A DNA stretch of 46,640 bases. It comes from a virus. Both the position numbers and the translations under genes were made by a program. This document shows, piece after piece, positions 1-7,407 of this stretch. Under the pieces are notes generated by a model. It was not told the origin of the DNA. It saw only the letters and a list, made by a program, of their open reading frames with translations, and searched no databases. Each line of letters starts with the position of its first letter. Within the stretch, counting starts at the first letter, position 1. The DNA lies in IMG/VR virus record IMGVR_UViG_3300027976_000060, positions 1 through 46,640 of that record; one strand, 5' to 3'.

Positions 1-1328
1 GTTTTATTACTGCCAAAGTCTGATTCACCATCAGTAACTTTGCTTTTTGCTTTGATTGATTCCATGATAGAGCTCTGCGGACGGTGGTATCCGCCTTCGT
101 CTCCGCCTTCATCAGTAATGCGCATAGTATCAATGTTGTACTCTAGATCAACCTTTTGTCCAACACCTGTACTACTGCGACTTTTCATACATTGAATTTG
201 ATACTTGCCGCGTTCTTTCATTGCCCTACTTGTAAAGATACCAAACACGTTGTCTGCTGTGTTGATCTTACTGATACCACCACTGATGTGACTGTGATCA
301 AATTCAATTTCCTCAACAGCACTGCGATTCAACTGCGATGCAGTAACAAACAGCACATTCAATTCTTTTGCCAAGTTACGTAGTTCTTCACTCACATACT
401 TGTCTTTGACAAACAAGTCGTTGGGACTGACTTTGGCACTAACTGGCATCAGCAAGTCCAAATAATCACACATGATAAAGTCTACTTTGATATTGGTTTG
501 TATTTGTACTTCTTTGATATACGAACGAATGTCATTGATATTACTCTGTGCCGGCAATGCCTTGACACGATACTGTCCAAACTTCTTGCCAACAACTTTG
601 ACTTTCATGGTAGCAGTGTCGATATCCTTACGAATATCTTTGGTACTCATGTTGGTCAACATTGCATCAGTTCTCAAACTTGTGAGTTCTTCACTCAATT
701 CAAGACTGATATATACCCCGCTGAGTCCTTGTTGCAACCAGTTCAGTGCAATATTCATCATTACCAAACTTTTGCCTGATCCGGATCCACCAGCAAAGAT
801 GTTTAGTTCGCCGCGACTAAATCCACCATACAACAACCGATCCACTTGTGGCCAACCTGTGCTCACTTGTCCACCTGAGTTGAAGTATTTGTTGATACGA
901 GCACTGGGATCAGCAAAGTAATCTGTGCCCATGTCCTTTGTCAAGCTGATCTGTACAGCATCTTTGATCAGTTTCTCAACTGGATCATAGTCGCCTTTTT
1001 CCAACAAGTCAGCACTTTTTAAAATAGCACGTTCAAGTTCTTGACGTCTAGTAAACGCTTCGAACTCAGTCATGAACCATTCATAGTGTCCTTCATTTAG
1101 ATCCGGAACTGCTTGTAGCCTGATTCCGGTAGTGGCTGAAATCTGTGCACGATCTGGCATTGTTTTGTGTTTTTCAGAGTGTTCTTTGATAAACTCTGCT
1201 GCTGACCTGATACTTTTGTCAAAGTTCTCAGGGTTATAAATGTTTTGTACACGCACATAGCTGGAAGCATCTTCCAGCATCATTTCTAAAAACAATCGTT
1301 GTACATCTAATCCGTATTCTTTAAGCAT
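1..1328 (-). CDS. 41: Replicative DNA helicase, gp41/DnaB family (3' end cut by the window edge)
   Basis: The frame stays open from the ATG at 1328 to the left edge, giving about 442 residues. T4 gp41 is about 475 residues, so only a short C-terminal piece is missing. A helical N-terminal part is followed by a RecA-type ATPase core with a Walker A loop GGSGSGKS near residue 182 and a Walker B strand (FIMCDYLDLL) near residue 288, then a SQLNRS-type motif and an arginine-rich late segment. The expected role is the ring-shaped 5'-3' helicase of the phage fork, working with the gp61 primase encoded just upstream. Its ATG lies inside the last codons of the primase gene (ATGCTTAA, an 8-base overlap), which suggests translational coupling. 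No intein is seen in the visible part, although gp41 genes of related phages are known intein hosts. Confidence 0.93.
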   Translation of the reverse strand, partial: MLKEYGLDVQRLFLEMMLEDASSYVRVQNIYNPENFDKSIRSAAEFIKEHSEKHKTMPDRAQISATTGIRLQAVPDLNEGHYEWFMTEFEAFTRRQELERAILKSADLLEKGDYDPVEKLIKDAVQISLTKDMGTDYFADPSARINKYFNSGGQVSTGWPQVDRLLYGGFSRGELNIFAGGSGSGKSLVMMNIALNWLQQGLSGVYISLELSEELTSLRTDAMLTNMSTKDIRKDIDTATMKVKVVGKKFGQYRVKALPAQSNINDIRSYIKEVQIQTNIKVDFIMCDYLDLLMPVSAKVSPNDLFVKDKYVSEELRNLAKELNVLFVTASQLNRSAVEEIEFDHSHISGGISKINTADNVFGIFTSRAMKERGKYQIQCMKSRSSTGVGQKVDLEYNIDTMRITDEGGDEGGYHRPQSSIMESIKAKSKVTDGESDFGSNK

Positions 1329-2313
1329 CTATTTCTCTCGGTCTGTTAATTTTCTTTTCGAGTTGACGTTTCTTCAACTCAATTTTTATCTTGCTTGTTT
1401 CTCTTGATTGCATAATAGTTAGCAACGTTGGCAACTTTCCCCACAGTTTCACAGCGTCGTTGATGTCTTTCACTGTGCTTGGCCACTCAGGTATACTCAC
1501 CGCCCACCCCAACTCTACCGCACGGTCTATCAGTGCAAGCCCAGCTTGATCTTGATCTGGCACCACAGTAACGTCACGACCTAAGCTGCGTATCAATCTT
1601 GCTTGCTCGTCACTTATTTGATTGTGCATAACAGCCAATCCACTGATACACAGCGCATCAAATATGCCTTCTGTCACGATCACATGTTGCCAGTCAGCCT
1701 GTTGTAGATCCATGCCAAACACGTACCCCTGTTGCATGTCGTTGATGTAACGTGGATTTCGGTCATCCAAGAATCGTATTGTACTGCCCACTACTTGATT
1801 GTTGTATGTAAACGGAATAACAACGCCGCTTCTACTGGTGGCTGCCACCATCAACGGATAGTCTTCAGGAACGCATCTGTTTCGCAAGTATGCCCATTCC
1901 GCAGGACTATCCGGTGTTACAAAATCTGAAAACTCTGGAAGTTCTGCTTCTTTGAATTCAATCGGTTTTGTATTGTTCCACTCGCGTTGCCGATCTTCCA
2001 ACATACCTTCCATACTGCGATGGCGCATGCTTTCGAGATTTATTTGATTGATATCGTTTTCCGAAACGCCTATCCATTCAAGCAATCTACGTGCTTTGAA
2101 TCCAATGTTGCGGCCAAGAATAAAACTTGCAGTGTATCCGCAGTTGAAACACGAATAACTCCAGCCCTGGTCAGACAATTTAATACCACCTCTGCCTCGG
2201 CGATCAGGAGTGTTGCCGTTGTGAGCGCAACAAGGTGCATTGCCGGAGATCCAGCCCGATGGGCTTAGTTTAGTTTTTCTTCCTGTTTTCCAATATGAGA
2301 GGATGTCGATCAA
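1321..2313 (-). CDS. 61: DNA primase, gp61-like (zinc-binding plus TOPRIM)
   Basis: 330 residues, close to the 342 of T4 gp61. An N-terminal zinc-binding module is visible (C28, C29, H31, C55, C58). A TOPRIM core follows, with the glutamate motif VTEGIFDAL (E215) and the DxD pair VPDQDQAG (D253, D255). It should lay RNA primers for lagging-strand synthesis together with gp41, whose gene overlaps its 3' end. The start is unusual. The only usable initiator is TTG at 2313, because an in-frame TAA lies three codons upstream; GGAAAG about ten bases before the TTG can serve as a ribosome site. The first 44 bases of the gene overlap the 3' end of the GIY-YIG endonuclease gene, so the invader probably replaced the original start region. 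Confidence 0.9.
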   Translation of the reverse strand: MIDILSYWKTGRKTKLSPSGWISGNAPCCAHNGNTPDRRGRGGIKLSDQGWSYSCFNCGYTASFILGRNIGFKARRLLEWIGVSENDINQINLESMRHRSMEGMLEDRQREWNNTKPIEFKEAELPEFSDFVTPDSPAEWAYLRNRCVPEDYPLMVAATSRSGVVIPFTYNNQVVGSTIRFLDDRNPRYINDMQQGYVFGMDLQQADWQHVIVTEGIFDALCISGLAVMHNQISDEQARLIRSLGRDVTVVPDQDQAGLALIDRAVELGWAVSIPEWPSTVKDINDAVKLWGKLPTLLTIMQSRETSKIKIELKKRQLEKKINRPREIDA

Positions 2314-2953
2314 TGCGTATTACTTTCCACAAATTTTCATTTTTTCTTTTAACTAACGGTTGTGCATTATTATAACATTTTCTATACGCCGAGAACAAGC
2401 CCCAATACGTTATTTTTATTTCATTTTTATGTAATTCGGCAAATTCTTTGAGCCCTAAATTAGTTGTCCATTCTTTGCCATCCGGTGACGTTATTTTATA
2501 AGTTCCTTTATGTGAATCGCTTTTGCGTTTTTTTGTTTCAGTAGAGTCTTTAGAATTATTATATCTTCGTTTTTGACCAATACTGCAATTTAATGCCCGT
2601 TTTTCTTTCCACTCAGTTGATACATTTTGCCAAAATAGTTTTGCAGAGTCTGAATCATGGCCATCGCCGCCTGCAGTTACATTATAACCAGTTTGTAACG
2701 TTTTATATTTGTGTATCCAGTATTTTTCTCTTTCGTTTAACTCATCCGAAGACCAGTTAATATTTTGTTCTATAATCTTAAATTTCATGTTAACCCACCC
2801 ATATTTTCGAATGGCTTCAAGGACAGGCCGCTTTATGTTTAGAAAATATTTTGCGGCTGATTGATAAAGTATAGACTTTTGAGTTGGGTCAATAGTGCTT
2901 TTGCCAACGTATTGTTTGCCGGATGGTGATGTAATAATATAGATGTATTTCAT
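2270..2953 (-). CDS. GIY-YIG homing endonuclease, free-standing
   Basis: 227 residues from the ATG at 2953; a TTG further upstream is in frame but not needed. The N-terminus has the GIY-YIG core in the form KYIYIITSPSGKQYVGKS, with a downstream glutamate-containing helix (NEREKYWIHKYKT) and the closing GYNVTAGGDG segment. The C-terminal half is basic and contains a second TSPDGKEW/GLKEFAELH stretch resembling the NUMOD1 helix-turn-helix modules of group I intron and free-standing endonucleases. The gene sits between a virion-type gene and the primase and overlaps the primase start. A late-type box (GATAAATA) ends five bases before the ATG, so it appears to carry its own promoter. It would cut intron-less or insertion-less alleles to spread; the target is not visible. 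Confidence 0.9.
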   Translation of the reverse strand: MKYIYIITSPSGKQYVGKSTIDPTQKSILYQSAAKYFLNIKRPVLEAIRKYGWVNMKFKIIEQNINWSSDELNEREKYWIHKYKTLQTGYNVTAGGDGHDSDSAKLFWQNVSTEWKEKRALNCSIGQKRRYNNSKDSTETKKRKSDSHKGTYKITSPDGKEWTTNLGLKEFAELHKNEIKITYWGLFSAYRKCYNNAQPLVKRKNENLWKVIRIDRHPLILENRKKN

Positions 2954-2958
2954 ACACC

Positions 2959-2966
2959 TATTTATC
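2959..2966 (-). promoter_or_regulatory. Late-type promoter box GATAAATA before the GIY-YIG gene
   Basis: Matches the T4 late promoter octamer (TATAAATA) at seven of eight positions on the minus strand. Five bases (GGTGT) separate it from the ATG at 2953. With T4 geometry (+1 six bases past the box) transcription would begin at the ATG itself. Confidence 0.55.
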
Positions 2967-2985
2967 AAATAACAGTTAAAACAAA

Positions 2986-4098
2986 TTAACGATATTTTAT
3001 ATATTCCACATGCCCAGTGGATATTATCACACCAACTGACAGCATATTGTATGGATTTGGGCGATATCCAGAACCACCCGATGTCAGTGTAAGTCCTGTT
3101 ACTTCACCAGAACTACCAATTGTTGAGGTTGCTGTTGCGCCTGCACCATCACCAACAAAGGTAATCAACGGAGGTGCTTGGTACCCAGAACCGGCGCTGG
3201 TGACGGATACACTGGTAACAACACCGTCAGTTACTACAGCATTAGCTGTGGCAGCTATTCCAAAATTTGTTCCATTTGTGCCAGTAGTGGTCACACTGTT
3301 GTTGAAACACAAACGAAGCAGCGGATGCCACCCAACCACTGTCATATGGATAGTTTTGGTTGTGTTCAAGTATTGTGTAGATGGTGTTACATTGTACCAA
3401 ATACTCTGGTATGTTTCTGCTGCTTGTGCTTTGATTGTGCCTGTGTATCCAATCAAATCCAGTTGTATGCTAGTAACAGGGCCGCGTGGCTCAATTTGGC
3501 TACTGAAGTATTCGGTTGATTGGTAAGGAGTAGTTGACCCAATGGCCTGACCAGTTTGGCGTGCCCAATCTGGATATTGTGATCCACTGCTGTCACCATA
3601 ACTGGTTTGAGCTGACAAGTTCACAGTTGGTATTGTCAGTTCAGTACTGGGAACAAACGCTGGATAAATGCTGTCTACAATATCAGCCGGGGCACGGGCG
3701 CCTGCTTGGGCATCAGTAAACACTGCTTCTATCAAGTTGCCGCTGGCTCGCATAATACTATAGCCTGCTGGTTGTGCTTCGATGGCATCAAGATCGGCCG
3801 GTGTTAATGTTACTTTGGCGCGGCCATATGCAGCATTGATAATTGTCATTTCTTTTTGTGCTAGCAATGCATTGCCATTTTGGCTGACCATTCTAAATGT
3901 CAGTGTGCTGCCCGTGATATTCACAGGTTTTTCGTCTTGATTGATAAACTCAAACAACACCACGTTGTCAACACCTTTGTTGATTGTTAGTTTTTTAGCA
4001 TACACAGGATCGTACCTCAGATTGAAATAAGCACCACTGGTGTCAGGAGTTAAAACTCTAATTACTTGCTGGTAAAGATAGGCAGTGGTTGAATACAT
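2986..4098 (-). CDS. Virion-type protein with glycine-rich GSGY repeats, probably tail or baseplate associated
   Basis: 370 residues, not assigned to a named T4 gene. The N-terminal 120 residues (VYAKKLTINKGVDN, ITGSTLTFRMVSQNG) read like the beta-rich N-terminal domain of phage baseplate upper proteins. The C-terminus has two copies of a VTSxGSGYxxPP/LTSGGSGYxPNP unit with a GDGAGATAT turn between them, a pattern common in phage tail fibre and baseplate components. There is no signal peptide or membrane helix. A late-type box GCTAAATA, identical to the one before the tail sheath gene, ends six bases before its ATG, which supports late expression. The downstream neighbour is the GIY-YIG gene. 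The role as a structural protein is inferred. Confidence 0.6.
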   Translation of the reverse strand: MYSTTAYLYQQVIRVLTPDTSGAYFNLRYDPVYAKKLTINKGVDNVVLFEFINQDEKPVNITGSTLTFRMVSQNGNALLAQKEMTIINAAYGRAKVTLTPADLDAIEAQPAGYSIMRASGNLIEAVFTDAQAGARAPADIVDSIYPAFVPSTELTIPTVNLSAQTSYGDSSGSQYPDWARQTGQAIGSTTPYQSTEYFSSQIEPRGPVTSIQLDLIGYTGTIKAQAAETYQSIWYNVTPSTQYLNTTKTIHMTVVGWHPLLRLCFNNSVTTTGTNGTNFGIAATANAVVTDGVVTSVSVTSAGSGYQAPPLITFVGDGAGATATSTIGSSGEVTGLTLTSGGSGYRPNPYNMLSVGVIISTGHVEYIKYR

Positions 4099-4104
4099 AT
4101 GAAG

Positions 4105-4112
4105 TATTTAGC
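4105..4112 (-). promoter_or_regulatory. Late-type promoter box GCTAAATA
   Basis: Minus-strand octamer identical to the one before the tail sheath gene (46029-46036). It ends six bases before the ATG at 4098, leaving a leader of about one base under T4 geometry. Confidence 0.55.
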
Positions 4113-4161
4113 GAGCTTGACAACCCGGACAGGCGCTTTAATACTGTCCAATACTGTAAGG

Positions 4162-4169
4162 TATAAATA
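4162..4169 (+). promoter_or_regulatory. Consensus T4 late promoter box TATAAATA
   Basis: Perfect copy of the T4 late octamer on the plus strand. Five bases (TCCAG) separate it from the ATG at 4175, so the expected +1 is the A of the start codon. Confidence 0.65.
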
Positions 4170-4174
4170 TCCAG

Positions 4175-4552
4175 ATGGGCAATGATATCTTTAGTAAACT
4201 AAGCGAACAATATCCTTTTATCACGTTGTGTGTGTATGCATCAACGGAATACGTGGGCATAGTTCAAAATCAAGATACTCTTGTTACCACCATATACGAC
4301 TTTGGAAGTATTCACGATCCATCAATGAAACAACAATTTTTGGAGTTGGCCAATGTATGGTGGTGGGAAAGCAATCGCAGTATTCCCATAAATATTTTTC
4401 TAAAAAAAGACTGGGCAATATTCAAGCCTTGCTTGCGCACATTTATCAACAAAGATTTAGAAATATTGCACGGGCCTGTGTGTAGCCTTGCTGATATTAT
4501 TCTTAAGAAAAGCAAACGAAAATCTATTACACTTGTTCGTCGGATGGAGTAA
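4175..4552 (+). CDS. Conserved-looking small protein of unknown function
   Basis: 125 residues, unrecognised. It is the only plus-strand gene in the left 13 kb. It has a mixed alpha/beta composition (SEQYPFITLCVYASTEYVGI, QDTLVTTIYDFGSI), a tryptophan triplet (VWWWES) and a basic C-terminus, with no signal peptide or membrane helix. Reality as a gene is supported by the perfect late box TATAAATA five bases upstream and by the divergent promoter arrangement with the 4098 gene. There is no ribosome binding site in the few bases available, as expected for a leaderless message. Its 3' end overlaps the converging DnaE-like gene by 26 bases. Confidence 0.65.
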   Translation: MGNDIFSKLSEQYPFITLCVYASTEYVGIVQNQDTLVTTIYDFGSIHDPSMKQQFLELANVWWWESNRSIPINIFLKKDWAIFKPCLRTFINKDLEILHGPVCSLADIILKKSKRKSITLVRRME

Positions 4553-5105
4553 GCAAGTTCATATGTAATGCTACCAGCATTGCATAACTTAGGCTGTGTG
4601 ACTTTTTGAATGTGTACCCCTGAGATTCGTCACCATCCCATACTGTTTCAAACACCACATCCCACGGCTGTCTTTGCAAGTGTGCTTTGCCTGGACGAAT
4701 GATACTGATAAATGCTGCCATTCGCGGAATACTATCTGGCCGCATCTCTTTTAACAAGTCTGTATAGTTGCCAACATGTACCAACTGTTGAGCCCACTCT
4801 GTATCAGTCCATAGTTTGGCCCAATCAGGTTCTTGTGCCAGTGATGTGGTATAGTGCTCAGGACCGGTAATCAACTGATACACGCTCATGTTCAACAAGT
4901 CAATTTTAAAGTATCCCAATTCTTCTGCGGCTTTGTAGTCAATGGCAGCACATTGGTTAACTGGATCGTGCGGAATATCTGTTACATAGATTCCAGAATT
5001 GTGTCGACGCACTTGCCCTTGATGTGATTGACGTGCTGGTGTGTGCTGAATCAATTCAAGCAACTGATTGCGATCAGCAAAGTCAATGTCGATATCTGCG
5101 CTCAT
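4527..5105 (-). CDS. Miniature DnaE-like protein (bacterial DNA polymerase III alpha palm motifs)
   Basis: 192 residues from the ATG at 5105, coupled to the upstream gene by TAATG. It lines up in order with the catalytic palm of bacterial DnaE. DIDIDFADR (D4, D6, D8) matches the PDxDxDF motif holding two catalytic aspartates. RHNSGIYV matches the HxxGxxI region. FKIDLLNM (D69) matches the third catalytic aspartate (E. coli KFDFLGL). MRPDSIPRMAAFISIIRPG (121-139) and FKKSHSLSYAML (167-178) match the later conserved motifs. A normal DnaE has over 1000 residues; PHP, thumb, most of the fingers and the beta-binding region are absent. T4-like phages have their own family B polymerase, so this is unlikely to be the replicase. 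Its role (repair, accessory factor, or a decoy of host polymerase) is unknown. Confidence 0.72.
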   Translation of the reverse strand: MSADIDIDFADRNQLLELIQHTPARQSHQGQVRRHNSGIYVTDIPHDPVNQCAAIDYKAAEELGYFKIDLLNMSVYQLITGPEHYTTSLAQEPDWAKLWTDTEWAQQLVHVGNYTDLLKEMRPDSIPRMAAFISIIRPGKAHLQRQPWDVVFETVWDGDESQGYTFKKSHSLSYAMLVALHMNLLTPSDEQV

Positions 5106-5779
5106 TACCAACCTGCCTGTTTCAAAATATCCTTGGCATATTCTTGATCAGCAGGATAGTCCTGGAATCGTTTTTGCCAATGATCAACATCTATATAAGG
5201 ATACACCAATGCAATCTGTTCCTTGTTTAACTCGCTTAAAAAATGTTGACCAGACTCACTGTTGAATATTATCCACGGACTGATACGTCCTGCTGTGACA
5301 GCATAAACCATTGCGTTGGTACCACCATAGCGTAAACAATCATGTTGTGGATTGCCTGTCTTTTCACTCCAATCAATACCAAACTCTATTGCTCTTGTCA
5401 ATGCATCATCTACATTTTCTACACGCAAATAAAATGCCAGGTACTCTGTATAGACTGTATCGCTGCACCAGTTGTCAATTTTTTTGTTTTGTTTCAGTAC
5501 CCATTCCATAAACCTTGCAGGATTTATAGCACGTATGCTCACACAGTAACGTCCAAACTTGACAAAAGCCTTGTAATAAGGACTTTCACAAAAATCATCA
5601 TAGGTTTTTAATTTGGCACTGCCCTGCGTCATTTCATAAAATTTGATGTATGCTTGAAACCCCAGTTCTACCCCACGTTCCGAACGTTCATGTCTGCGTC
5701 TACGTGGCTCGCAACTGTGCACAGTGAGACTTGTTTCTCTAACAAAATCTTTTTTACAAAACTGGCAAGTGTACTTCAT
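5105..5779 (-). CDS. Protein with N-terminal zinc finger, function unknown
   Basis: 224 residues. The N-terminus holds a C2H2/C2HC-type finger: C5, C8, H21 and C23, spaced as C-X2-C-X12-H-X-C, followed by a run of arginines (PRRRRHERSE) that could bind nucleic acid. The rest is a soluble, aromatic-rich domain (YYKAFVKFGRYCVSI, PYIDVDHWQKRFQDYP) that I do not recognise. The gene lies between the gp62-like gene (4-base ATGA-type overlap) and the DnaE-like gene (TAATG overlap). It is therefore likely co-translated with them and may act in the same replication or repair process; that link is inferred from position only. Confidence 0.7.
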   Translation of the reverse strand: MKYTCQFCKKDFVRETSLTVHSCEPRRRRHERSERGVELGFQAYIKFYEMTQGSAKLKTYDDFCESPYYKAFVKFGRYCVSIRAINPARFMEWVLKQNKKIDNWCSDTVYTEYLAFYLRVENVDDALTRAIEFGIDWSEKTGNPQHDCLRYGGTNAMVYAVTAGRISPWIIFNSESGQHFLSELNKEQIALVYPYIDVDHWQKRFQDYPADQEYAKDILKQAGW

Positions 5780-6225
5780 TTTTTCTTTTCTTGGCCCATT
5801 AACTTGTGGTGTTCGTCAATTTCTTTTTTGGTTGTCATTGACGCCAACACAGCAATGTCATCATCCTTCATATGCGGATACAGTTCTGACAACTGCTTGC
5901 GTATACTGCTGGCACCAGGTTCTTTTTTCTTTGGAGCAATCCAAGTATGCCTAGGAGTGCCCATGTCCGGACTCACAGTGGTAGCACACAGCCATTGCAA
6001 TTCTGGATGCTTGCTGAGTGTAAAGAAATGCTTGTTGAGCCTTTCATTTGTGGCAATAAGATAAAACTGTTGTAGTTCCGGTGATCCTTCTACAGAACTG
6101 GCCCATCGCACCATTAGAAATGTTGAGAATTTCTTGCGTTCTTCTTCGGTCAGCTCTTGATAGAAGCCGCGGTTCTTGCGATCAAGCTGTCGCATCTCGT
6201 TGATAATGTTCAACTTGTCGCTCAT
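5776..6225 (-). CDS. Probable sliding-clamp loader small subunit, gp62-like
   Basis: 149 residues from the ATG at 6225; an upstream in-frame TTG is ignored because TAATG couples the ATG to the preceding gene. The pattern fits the phage clamp loader A family (T4 gp62, 187 residues). An FLMVRWASS segment is followed by an ATNERLN asparagine-glutamate motif, a KHPELQWL tryptophan block, HTWIAPKKK, and then paired helices ending in a KKEIDEHHKLMG tail. In T4, gp62 bridges the gp44 ATPase ring that loads the gp45 clamp. No gp44 or gp45 gene is in this window. The assignment rests on motif layout, not on a strong single signature, so an unrelated small replication protein remains possible. Confidence 0.5.
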   Translation of the reverse strand: MSDKLNIINEMRQLDRKNRGFYQELTEEERKKFSTFLMVRWASSVEGSPELQQFYLIATNERLNKHFFTLSKHPELQWLCATTVSPDMGTPRHTWIAPKKKEPGASSIRKQLSELYPHMKDDDIAVLASMTTKKEIDEHHKLMGQEKKK

Positions 6226-6728
6226 TACCAAGCACGTGAATAGTCGACAATTTCACAGTTACGACTTATATCTTTTACAAAGTATACACAATCCGGCTTT
6301 GGGCCGTCGGAGATAGGAACACACAGCATTTGTCCGTTCTTTAACTTGGGAGCATACCAAGCAACTTCGTGATACACATCTACAATTTCAATGTCCGGGA
6401 AGCTGGGACGGAAACTGCTCAATGGGTTAAACTGAAATACTTTGAATCCGCGATCGTTGATACTGGTCAACGGCAACACTTCGAGATCACCTATTTCTGG
6501 TTCGCCGATAAGAATTTGCCAGTCCATTGGCATACGTAGTTTGTGTTCGCCAATTTTTAATACCAATGCAGGCGCATTAAAACTTTCAAGAAAGATCAAA
6601 GGAATATAATGATAGTCAGGATCTTTGGGATCGCTATTGTCGAAGATAGCAAATCTCATATCATCTACTTCTTCTGGAAGATGGTCAAGGTCAAATGGTT
6701 CGTTTTTATCTAATGTTAATATACGCAT
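6225..6728 (-). CDS. Conserved-looking early protein of unknown function
   Basis: 167 residues from the ATG at 6728; the longer frame starting at a TTG would begin inside the -35 box of its own promoter and is rejected. The protein is acidic at the N-terminus (NEPFDLDHLPEEVDDMRF) and rich in beta strands and prolines (DYHYIPLIFLESF, PMDWQILIGEP). It has no recognised motif, signal peptide or membrane helix. It is the first gene of the operon that continues into the gp62-like, zinc-finger and DnaE-like genes. A near-perfect sigma-70 promoter ends six bases before the ATG, so the message is predicted to be leaderless. Confidence 0.7.
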   Translation of the reverse strand: MRILTLDKNEPFDLDHLPEEVDDMRFAIFDNSDPKDPDYHYIPLIFLESFNAPALVLKIGEHKLRMPMDWQILIGEPEIGDLEVLPLTSINDRGFKVFQFNPLSSFRPSFPDIEIVDVYHEVAWYAPKLKNGQMLCVPISDGPKPDCVYFVKDISRNCEIVDYSRAW

Positions 6729-6734
6729 GTTGTT

Positions 6735-6764
6735 ATTATAGCAGGTCAACCAACGGTGTGTCAA
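6735..6764 (-). promoter_or_regulatory. Strong sigma-70 promoter, predicted leaderless
   Basis: TTGACA at 6764-6759, an 18-base spacer, and TATAAT at 6740-6735 on the minus strand. The -10 box overlaps the stop codon of the SGNH gene. AACAAC then separates it from the ATG at 6728, so the normal +1 falls on the start codon. Confidence 0.8.
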
Positions 6765-7407
6765 TTGTTTTTAATTTTGTTGTTACTTCAGCAGCAAATT
6801 TTTGTTGCCAGCTAGGGTCAGGCACATGGAACAGTGGCGAGCTTGTTTGCAGCTCAAGAGGATATTTTGCTAAATTAAAATCAATTTTATGTTTGTCAAA
6901 TTGAGAAAATTGATCAACAATGCGTGACATACGGGACTGTTCGATATTGTCGTGATCCTTGAGCATACATTCAAATATGCTCAATGAGTATACAAATGGA
7001 ATATTCAAACTCTTTAGAGTATGCAATGCACCAACAATTTGCCAACATGTGCCGGCAATATTCCATGCTGGGTCAGTTAATGACTGGTAAAGTGTTATTA
7101 GCAATTTCTGATCCTTGTCCAGTACATGAGATAATGCACTTGTTATCCACTCCCTATTGATGTAGGGGCTGGTGTTTTTGAACTCAATTCTATCAGTGCC
7201 AGTGAAGCCAATGACCACGGCCGCAGGGCCGAGTGTTAAACCGCTGATCAGTTCATGTAGTATCATGCCAGTTGAATTTCCAGGAAATGCACGATTATCT
7301 ATTTCATAATCCGGCAGCATTTCAGACCAATGCTGATCCGGAAACTTGGGATCTTTATGAAAATAACTGTCGCCTACTATCAATAGCCTGGGCTTGGTTA
7401 CTTCCAT
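6736..7407 (-). CDS. SGNH/GDSL-like hydrolase family protein
   Basis: 223 residues. The N-terminus reads RLLIVGDSYFHKDP, the block I strand and GDS nucleophile motif of SGNH hydrolases (S around residue 14). An asparagine-containing segment (RAFPGNSTGMI) and VVIGFTGTDR correspond roughly to the oxyanion blocks. The C-terminal FHVPDPSWQQKFA sits where the Asp-His pair is expected, but the order differs from the usual DxxH, so activity is uncertain. Members deacylate or de-esterify sugars or lipids; phage copies may trim host surface polymer or act in glycan modification. Its ATG overlaps the end of the UvsW C-terminal gene, so the two are co-translated. Confidence 0.6.
   Translation of the reverse strand: MEVTKPRLLIVGDSYFHKDPKFPDQHWSEMLPDYEIDNRAFPGNSTGMILHELISGLTLGPAAVVIGFTGTDRIEFKNTSPYINREWITSALSHVLDKDQKLLITLYQSLTDPAWNIAGTCWQIVGALHTLKSLNIPFVYSLSIFECMLKDHDNIEQSRMSRIVDQFSQFDKHKIDFNLAKYPLELQTSSPLFHVPDPSWQQKFAAEVTTKLKTIDTPLVDLL

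Noticed and set aside
472-921. Plus-strand frame of 149 codons in the helicase gene
   Set aside because: It is antisense to the clear gp41 coding frame with Walker motifs and has no promoter, ribosome site or domain of its own.
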